From Branchiostoma floridae (taxonomy: Eukaryota; Chordata; Leptocardii; Amphioxiformes; Branchiostomatidae): a stretch of 64,000 nt of DNA. Location of the stretch: contig NC_049980.1 in assembly GCF_000003815.2 (NCBI RefSeq), positions 5,469,004 through 5,533,003 on the forward strand, given 5' to 3'. Both the position numbers and the translations under genes were made by a program. Of the stretch, positions 56,446 through 64,000 are shown piece after piece. A model generated the notes under the pieces. That model was not told where the DNA came from and did not search any database. It saw nothing but the letters and a program-made list of their open reading frames with translations. The first letter of the stretch is position 1; each line of letters begins with the position of its first letter.

Positions 56446-56553
56446 TGTGTGTGTGCGTGTGCGGGTGTGTGCACGCGGTTGTGTGTGCGTGTACGTGTGT
56501 GTGAGTATGTGCGTGCAGTGCGCGTGCTCGCGGGTGTATACGTGTGTGTGTGT
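56298..56553. repeat. Interrupted GT microsatellite
   Basis: Long GT-rich tract with GC, GTAT and CGGTTGCGGG interruptions. ORFs over it are artefacts. Confidence 0.92.
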
Positions 56554-57888
56554 GAGAGAGGGAGAGAGATAGATAGATAAAAGATATACAAATGGCCACT
56601 TGATAGATCAGCAATTACTAATAATAAGAGGATACCTCGCTCATTCTACTTAACAAAGCATCGCTCTCTTCTACCCCAGACAGCAGGTTATATTTGCCCC
56701 CAAGGAACACGCTGTATGTTGACCTTTGAAAGTGACATATTCTGTCTACTGTATGAATTTATGAAATGATCATAGGCTTTGTCTATACCTTCTTGGGGGA
56801 AAGAGTTGTAGGCAGAGTAGAATAGCTTGAAACACACTCCATAAATGTATGTAAAGTAAAGTTATAACACGAAAAACTAGCAAAAAAAATCGTAATAAAA
56901 AGATTTATGACTCATATTCTTCCCGCCAAAATAAACAGCGCCAACTGATTTCTTCCGGCTCATTTGAAGGCATAAATGGCTGAACACCATCGATCACAAT
57001 GACTCGTACGTTAGTGACACAGATATTATCAGTGACATAGATTCGAAAACAACGACTGCTTCAAAGGTAAAGGTCGTCTGTATATGTAATTAAGCCACCT
57101 TCGCAGACTTCTAGAGCGGCGGCGTTTATATTAAATTTGGAGAGCGCTGGTTCGCTATTTCCAACATGGGCTAAGGTTCTCTAGGACAGGAAAACAATAC
57201 TCCCTTTCCCGTCATAGACAAAGAAATTTAGCGCATGTTGAAAATAGCAAATCGGGGCTTCCCCCCCAAAAAAAACGCAGTCACTCAAGAAGTCTGCGAA
57301 GGAGGCTACTCTTAATGGCGACAGTATTATATGTCAACGAAGCATGTGCAAATTAAATAAACGGCTGAAAGGACTCTACGACTCTTGCACCTTCAGTGTA
57401 GTAGTTGGTATCTCACCCAGTGCGCAAATTTGACTGGTGTGGTGCAATGAAAATGAATGTGCTGAAATATTCGTCAAATCACTAATGTCATTTTGTTTTC
57501 GTGTTTTCTTATATCATTTTCAAGATTTAAACCACTGTTTTGTATTGCATACACAACATCGAAAATCTAGAAACGATCCATTCAAAATTATGCTGAATCT
57601 AACTTAGTCATTGGTCTCCCACATTTTGGTGTTTAAAAAATTTCGGAAATTTGTACGTTAGTTCACCAGGGCTCTCATACACCCCTCCCCACTCCCCGTA
57701 AACTAACCCGCCCAATGAACATCGTTCCCGCCAAAAATAAATGGCGCCAATTGATTTCTTTCAGTTCGTTAAAGCACATAACTGAGTGAATGTCAACGAT
57801 CGCATTATGCGTTAGTCACATAGATGTGATCTGCCAAACATGTAACAACGACTTCCTTAAAAGGAAAAGGTCACCTATATTACTCTAC

Positions 57889-58049
57889 TACTCTCCAAGC
57901 AGAGGTTTGGCTCTGGCTGTTTTTTTTTAGGTTTTTTATTCTAGGTTTTGACTAGTATACAAGATAAAATATAAAATAGAAAGCCAGACAAAAACGAATA
58001 AAAAAACGTTACAAAAACAGCCGGAGCATAACCTCGGCTTGGGGAGTTA
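57889..58049. mobile_element. M1 MITE, unit B
   Basis: Ends CTCTCCAAGCAGAGGTTTGG and CATAACCTCGGCTTGGGGAG; partner of 25548-25701. Confidence 0.72.
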
Positions 58050-58412
58050 CTAAGTCTCCACGCCATTTCTGTTTATAAATAATACGTATGGGAATGAAAT
58101 GAACGGTATTTCACACCCTGTGTTTCTGTGCACACAACCAAAACTCCTCAGCCACTCTTCTATACTACCTAATAAGATGTTGGTATTTTCTTACCAATTG
58201 CAGGGCACATTTTGTCATGAATACCAGGGAAAATTGTATTGCCAATGTGGTAAGAGTATTGAATTTCGTTCAGTGTATGATGTCGCCCTGTATTATTTCT
58301 ATAGCTTAAGCAGTTTTAGCAAGGAGATAAATCCCTCTTGAGCCTGAATAAAAACTTCAACATTTAAGCTATGAAATCGTGTAGAACCGTCCAGGACGTA
58401 GTTTGTTACCCC

Positions 58413-60092
58413 CCCCCCCCCCCCCCTCCACTACACGGTGATCGCGCTGCGCTCTCACTGCGACCTAAATAGGATATGTGTAACCTTCGCTTTCAAACTG
58501 GTTATATCATACAAAAGTAAAAGTGTGACTGAGAAGATAACAAACACAAGTGTAACTAGAAAGGCCGACATTTGCTTGAGAGCAAATACAGCATATTTCA
58601 GCCATCTCCCTCCTCATGTAAGAATAGACTGTTCCAAAATCACCCATGTGCAAAAATGGAACACTTCTGCTTAAAATGACTTCTAACTACTAATCACACT
58701 TATGAGCAAAAATGAATCTTACAAAACCTCCTTCAAGAATGGACTATTCTAGTGCACCCCATGTAGAAAGTTAAAATAGACGACTTCAAAAACACTTCCG
58801 CTAAGTAATGGAATTTTGAATCATCAGCCGTCCAAAACCAAAAATGAAAAAAAAAACCTCTGTGCAAGAATCGACTCTTCCTGTTATACCCCTATGTAAA
58901 TTGGAGCGATCCAAAAATAAATCAGCTAAAATAGGACATCGACATAATCAACAAAGTCCACAAAATGAATTTAAAAGAATACCCCCTTCGTCGAAGAATG
59001 GTATCTCCCAGCACACCCTGTTTACAATTGCACAATAGTCCAGAAATACTCACAGTACATGGCCTTTTGTATAATAAGCAACCCAGTCCAAAACTGAATT
59101 TTAAAAAAGTCCCCCGTGCATGAATGGACTCTTCCAGATAACACCAGGCTTGCTAATTGGCTGCCAAATCCTCCTCATGTGCAGTCTTCAGGTGCGGGTC
59201 AAATTCCATTCAACAAATGGAATTCGGAATCATCACCCATGTCCAAAACTGAATTTTTTAAAAATCCCCCCTATGTGCAAAAATGGACTGTCCCAGTAGT
59301 AGTCTTACTTATGTCAAGTGGTTCAGTGCAAAAACACTTCCGCTAAAAAAACATTGGCATTATCACCAAAGTCTAAAAGTAAATTTTTAAAAACACCCCC
59401 TGTCCAACAATGGACTCTTCCAGCAAAACGAGCTTGCTCATTGGCTGGTCATTAATTGGATTTACCTTGTCCCCCAACCACCTGGATGTCTATGGACTAG
59501 GTAGGTAGGTAGATAATTGGATCTACCTGGCACACCTGTGGCCCTGACACACCAGAATGACCTAGAGGTCGTTGACCTCGGCACTTCAATCTCACATATC
59601 CAAAACTCTCCCACAAAAACCTCCTTAAGGAGCCATTTTGAAGTGATTTATACCAAATATTATACATGGATCCTTTGAATAAGTATCTAGGGCACCTCTG
59701 TCCCAAATTTCAGGTCATTTGGATGTAATACCATGGTACAGGGGGCCAAATTATACAGTTTTGGTCCAAAAGTTGCAATAAAACCTTAATAAAATCATTT
59801 AAGGAGCAGATATGAAAAAAATTAAAAAAACACATTTTGGTATTGGCTCACTCTACCCTTGTGCCAAATTTCAGGTCATTCGGTCCAGGAACGGCGGAGA
59901 TGAATCACTTTGAAGATTTGACAGGAGAAAGAAAGAAAGAAAGAAACATTACGAATACAATATATTTCACCATACTATGTATGGCTGAAATATAAAAAGA
60001 TTCGTTTCTTTTCTATACAATTCGTTGAGCGATATGTCAAATTCTAGGTCACAGAGAGAGCGCGGCGAGAGCGCCGTCCTAGTGGAAAGGGA
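58413..60092. mobile_element. Foldback MITE of unit B, split by element E2
   Basis: The left arm (58413-58460, with a 20-base C run) and right arm (60053-60092, GAGAGCGCGGCGAGAGCGCC) match the foldback 26021-26256 in unit A. Between them lies the TA-flanked element 58555-59992. Confidence 0.68.
58555..59992. mobile_element. TA-flanked element E2, precise empty site in unit A
   Basis: Starts ACTAGAAAGGCCGACATTTG and ends ATGGCTGAAATA; TA at 58553-58554 and 59993-59994, single at 26157-26158 in unit A. The inverted ends include ATTTCAGCCAT and ATGGCTGAAAT. The right 300 bp match E1 (31432-33263). The interior is a run of diverged repeats of about 100-150 bp around AATGGACTCTTCCAG (58600-59470). 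No transposase. Confidence 0.75.
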
Positions 60093-61790
60093 GTATTATA
60101 AGGCAAGCAATTTTGCTCAAAATTGTAGTCTTTTTGTGGGGAGAGGGATTTTGGAGATAAGCGCACCTCAAACAGCGAGTGAAACATCACACGATCGGTG
60201 ATCGCTGGCCAGCTTCCAAGTCTTACTGAAGCCAGTCAGACAAAAAAGGCACAACTATAACAACGAGGGATTAGTATCCCGTGGAGCTCAAAATATATAG
60301 CAAGAAACTACATACTACTAGCACTTTGGCGATCACTCACCTGTGTTCAAATGGGTGGTTGACAAAGCAGCAAGAAGAAAAGAAAGAAATTTCACCAAAC
60401 GCACTGAAGTACCCATCCTCTCCTCCTGGTACGACATGTAGCCGACTTGTGCCCGATTCCCTCCCGAGGAATCGCAAATGTCTCCCGATTTCTAAGGCCC
60501 AAAGTTTGAGGGGGAAAATCCGTGATACGAATCCAAACTGAATGCTGCCTTATAGCTCTCGCGATTGCTAATTACAAAGTCAAGAAGAATTTTAAAAATC
60601 CGAGATAAAAAGAATCCAACATGAATCCTGCTTCGCGCTTGTCAAAACTCGACTGAATTGTGAACAAAGGGTCCCACAGATGTTAGGCGTTACCAATACT
60701 GTGTCACACACGTTAAAGCAATGACGTTATCCAAGGCGCGCCAGAGCCGAGCAAATTGTGCACAATTTTGCATCAATCATTTTCGTCAATTACCCCGTTA
60801 AGGTGACATCTCATTGCACTTGGGGCCGCCACCAGTGCGACAATGCGGGGTTTGTAATATTACAAAGAATTTCAGAGGTTAAGAACGGATTTTCTTACGT
60901 CTTGCGTATTGTGTTGTCTTCTAAGTCATGCTTTTACGCAAGACGCAATATATAAATCATACAAATCGGCGAAAATAACACATTAGTGAACGAACCATGC
61001 AGTACCGCACCGGTACCCCAAGTGCAGTGAGATACCACCATTAGTCCAGATGATATATCAGTCCACTTGGCTATCCGTGTCATAACCTGCAAAGTGAATG
61101 GCAAAAAAACAGAAGTACCTGATCGTAATTGTACATTTTAAAACAGCTTTTTCTACTTCCAAAGTGTCTAAATTTTAAATGAATGAATCCGTGCAACAAT
61201 AGGTAAATTTTACAATGAGTTGGGTATTTGATATCCAGTTATATCCTTCATTTTTTCGATAAGTGTATTTTTTAGACACACTGTAGGAAGACAAAATGTG
61301 CCTTTTTTCGCAAACGTTGATAAACCAGATATGGTGTGATTTAAGCGCTCAAGTCAATCTGTTAACAACATTGTATGAAAGGGCGACAGTAACGATTAAG
61401 CTTTTGAGCTGTAAGACCTATTGTTGAATAAATAGTTGACATTCACAGGGCATACAGTCAGAGTGGACTATACCATTATTGATCGTTGTCGAGGAAGATA
61501 AGCCAAGAAGAAGAGGAAGAAGATAGAGACCTTGTTTAAAGTTCAACGCTGTAGTATAAATCCAACATTTTTATGTAATCTTTTGTTCATGCGTAATAAT
61601 ATATCATCTTTTGTTGTAGGGCCTAATGGTTAAATGTAATGTATTTTACTACGTTTACTTTCGTGTCCAATCATACAGGAATAAAGGATGAAAATTGATG
61701 AATGAATGAGTGAACGAAATGAAAGGATCAATGCGATTACATCGTGAATCCACCATGCAAAGGATTTCCACGGATTTCTACCATTTAAAC
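60093..61790. other. Continuation of unit B, no gene recognised
   Basis: Collinear with 26257-28000. Includes the foldback pair 60802-61038. A plus-strand ORF (60281-60541) matches 26423-26704 in unit A, but the DNA is equally conserved outside it. Confidence 0.5.
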
Positions 61791-63140
61791 AAGAGTTCGT
61801 AGACCTCAGGCCTGCATGAAATGTATTGGGTTTCTGTAGACCTATTGTGTATTTTTGCCTTTTTGTCTGTGGTACGTGGTTGGAAAAATGAGCTTTTTAC
61901 CGTGTTGGTTGTGCACCATGCAAAAGTCTGACTCTGAAATTCCATTTTCTGAATTTGTAAGTTTGGACATGGATGAACATTACTTATTTTGGATTTCTTA
62001 AGTATGTAACCAACCACAGTACTTTGAAGTTGTTGAGACGCTACCTTTTTTTGTCTCAGATGGCCCATGCACATGTAGTTACTCTGTCACATGATATACT
62101 AATATCTTCCTATTTCAATGTACTGACCTAATGCAGCTGCTAAGTCTCCTTGGTTTGTGTTCTTCCAATGATATTCATTAAAGATTTATTTCTGGGGTGT
62201 TATTCACTTGACATCGGAATGTTACTCGCATAATTTGACCAATGATACTTTTATCTGTAGTTCCATAGACATTAGACAATATGAATAGTGGTAGCCCCCA
62301 TGCAGCAGCAACAGTTAGTCCCCAGGGTGGTATGATATTTTCATTCAATCCATCCAACCCAAACCTAAATCTCCTGTAGTATCTAAGCCAAATTTAACAG
62401 CACAATTTACTATGAAAAATGTCCTTGTCAATCCCATTTATAGATGGCAAGCTGCTGGCAATGGAAGCTTTGAAAAGTTCAGAAGCTGTTGTAGTCAGAG
62501 CAAACACCCAGCAAACATCCCCGCAAACCAATGAGCAGTTGCTTAGAAGGGGAATTTCATCATATATTTGCCGCGACAAAATGCAACAAACGATACTGAA
62601 TTCAAAACAGAACAAAGCTAAGCCTCCACCACTTAACCCTGCCTGTACCATAGATTAAGCAGGCCCAAAAACCAAGCGAATATGACTAGCCCAAAACAAC
62701 AAATTACCTGTATACAGTATGGAAATGGCATTACCAAAGAAACAAAAAGAAACACAGGACAAATCATACACATACCTTTCTCTTATGCCCACACTCTATA
62801 CAGTTCTCCTCCACGTTAGAAAATTGCATCTTCTTCTGTTTAAGTTCAAGTTCAACCATGATTGCCAACAGGGTAAAGGAACTTGTACCGGAACTTAAAA
62901 CTCAGTACTATACAGCTCTAGAAACACCACAAAGAGTAATAAGCAAACTCCAATTATACCTGACCAACAGATATATAATCTGGCACACTCCTGTCATCTG
63001 GCAAACTGTCAGTGCCACTAAGTAACCTGATACATTGAAGGTGGCCCAGGCCAGATGATGGTTCTACACCCAACCATAATCTGTTTTTAAAACCAAGCAG
63101 ATATTGGGAGGATGCCCCAACCACACTAAAACAGGGTCAA
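61791..63140. other. Sequence unique to unit B, no gene recognised
   Basis: Unit A is continuous where this lies (28000-28036), so 61791-63877 is an insertion or replacement in unit B. No domain or terminal repeat was recognised. Confidence 0.45.
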
Positions 63141-63150
63141 CCTATACAGT

Positions 63151-63745
63151 ATCAAGTTCAAGCACTAGGAGGCCCAAAATCAAACCTGACCACCAGGACA
63201 CCACAAACAACTCACGTACCAAATGGCAACACAATGGCACCTTGCGTTCCGGAGATACAGCGCACGCCCCGTGCCCGCACAAAAGGTAACCTAAAATGTC
63301 AAGTTCAAGCACCAAGGGCGCCAAAATCAAAATTGAGCATTATTCAGCCACCGCCGACACATGTGCCAAATATCATCGCGCCAGCACCAGCCGTTCAGAA
63401 GATATAACTCCGGAAACACCCCTCCCGGACACAAAATTCGACCTGCCGGGTCAAGTTCAAACGCGACAAGGCCCAAAGTCAATCCTAGGCAACAGGCAAC
63501 AACCCCCCACCCATGCACCAAAAATCGTCGCAATCGCGCGTATCGTTCCGGACACACAGCGCCAAAAGTGCCCCAAAAACACCAAAAATGCCACCTTCAA
63601 TGCCAAGGTCAAGCGCCAGGAGGCCCAAAATCACACCTGAGTGTCAGGCTACCACCCCCAACCCACGTACCAAAAATCGTCGTGCTCGCACCATCCGTTC
63701 ACGAGATACAGCGCCCTACATCCCCGGCTACCGAAAAGTTCCCAC
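63151..63745 (-). repeat. Satellite of about 150-bp period, four units
   Basis: Units start near 63151, 63298, 63450 and 63608 with TCAAGTTCAAGC or TCAAGCGCCAGG and contain GGCCCAAAATCA, ACGTACCAAA and CCGTTC-x-GAGATACAGCGC. They run into the gap. Related to the satellite at 40820-41500 in opposite orientation. Confidence 0.75.
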
Positions 63746-63777
63746 CAGCATCAAAACCATACCCGCATACATGCAGT

Positions 63778-63877
63778 NNNNNNNNNNNNNNNNNNNNNNN
63801 NNNNNNNNNNNNNNNNNNNNNNNNNNNNNNNNNNNNNNNNNNNNNNNNNNNNNNNNNNNNNNNNNNNNNNNNNNNNN
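63778..63877. other. Assembly gap, exactly 100 N
   Basis: A round 100-N run usually marks a gap of unknown size, here inside a satellite array. Confidence 1.
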
Positions 63878-64000
63878 GCACATAAAGAGAACCACGTACT
63901 TTTCGTCAGTTGACCTTTATCTAAAGCCAGTAATTATCAATAACCACACCGTTCACCGGTACGTGACTCACCACACTTGGAGTTTGACGGCGAGAAAGTT
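63878..64000. other. Resumed unit B homology
   Basis: ACATAAAGAGAACCACGTAC and what follows match 28036-28160 in unit A almost exactly, so the duplication continues beyond the window. Confidence 0.8.

Larger units (their letters stand above)
53619..56908. other. 5' flank of copy B, no gene recognised
   Basis: Collinear with 5142-8311. It includes an M1 MITE (55823-56009), tRNA-like remnants (55485-55545 and 56129-56190) and GT tracts. No first exon or promoter was identified. Confidence 0.5.

Overview
The window looks like nuclear DNA of a cephalochordate (amphioxus, Branchiostoma-like). This is an inference from three things. The exons are short, one module each, and almost all are bounded by phase-1 introns; they encode a chordate-style extracellular mosaic (VWA, EGF, CCP/sushi, TSP1, C-type lectin). 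Mobile DNA is very dense: LINEs, a tRNA-derived SINE, many foldback/MITE elements and GT microsatellites. Three runs of N (15932-16075, 16946-17714, 63778-63877) show that it is a draft assembly. There are no bacterial-type genes or operons.

The only convincing host genes are two copies of one minus-strand gene, A and B. Copy B (53618 down to 46152) reads 30-bp mini-exon, VWA, EGF, five CCP exons, two TSP1 exons, then a C-type lectin domain on two exons with a stop codon. Its start was not found. Copy A (5141 down to 21, running off the left edge) has the same mini-exon, VWA and EGF followed by six CCP exons; any TSP1/CTLD part lies outside. A secreted or cell-surface recognition or adhesion protein fits, but function is inferred from domains only.

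The two genes sit in a large direct duplication. About 661-8316 matches about 48667-56913; 24513-28000 matches 56914-61790; and 28036-28160 matches 63878-64000 past a gap. The copies differ by transposon insertions, so each serves as the empty-site control for the other. They could be tandem paralogs or two haplotypes joined in the assembly.

The most striking structure is at 8317-24510. It is a 16.2-kb block made of two inverted arms of about 7.4 and 6.7 kb around a 2.1-kb gapped centre. It is flanked by the 5-bp repeat GACTC, which is single at the uninterrupted site in copy B (56909-56913). Both arms carry a 25-bp tandem array with a GCGATCGC core near their outer ends. It behaves like a very large foldback/long-TIR mobile element with no visible transposase, unless the assembly has created the inversion.

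The middle (28-46 kb) is a transposon graveyard. A plus-strand L1/Tx1-type LINE is split by a minus-strand LINE with an esterase/zinc-knuckle ORF1, which is itself split by a TA-flanked element. Further right are tandem repeats with a 71-bp hairpin inserted with a perfect 9-bp target duplication, a 2.15-kb Tc1/mariner-like element, a 150-bp satellite family and an RTE-like LINE end. The remaining long stretches hold nothing I can recognise as genes.
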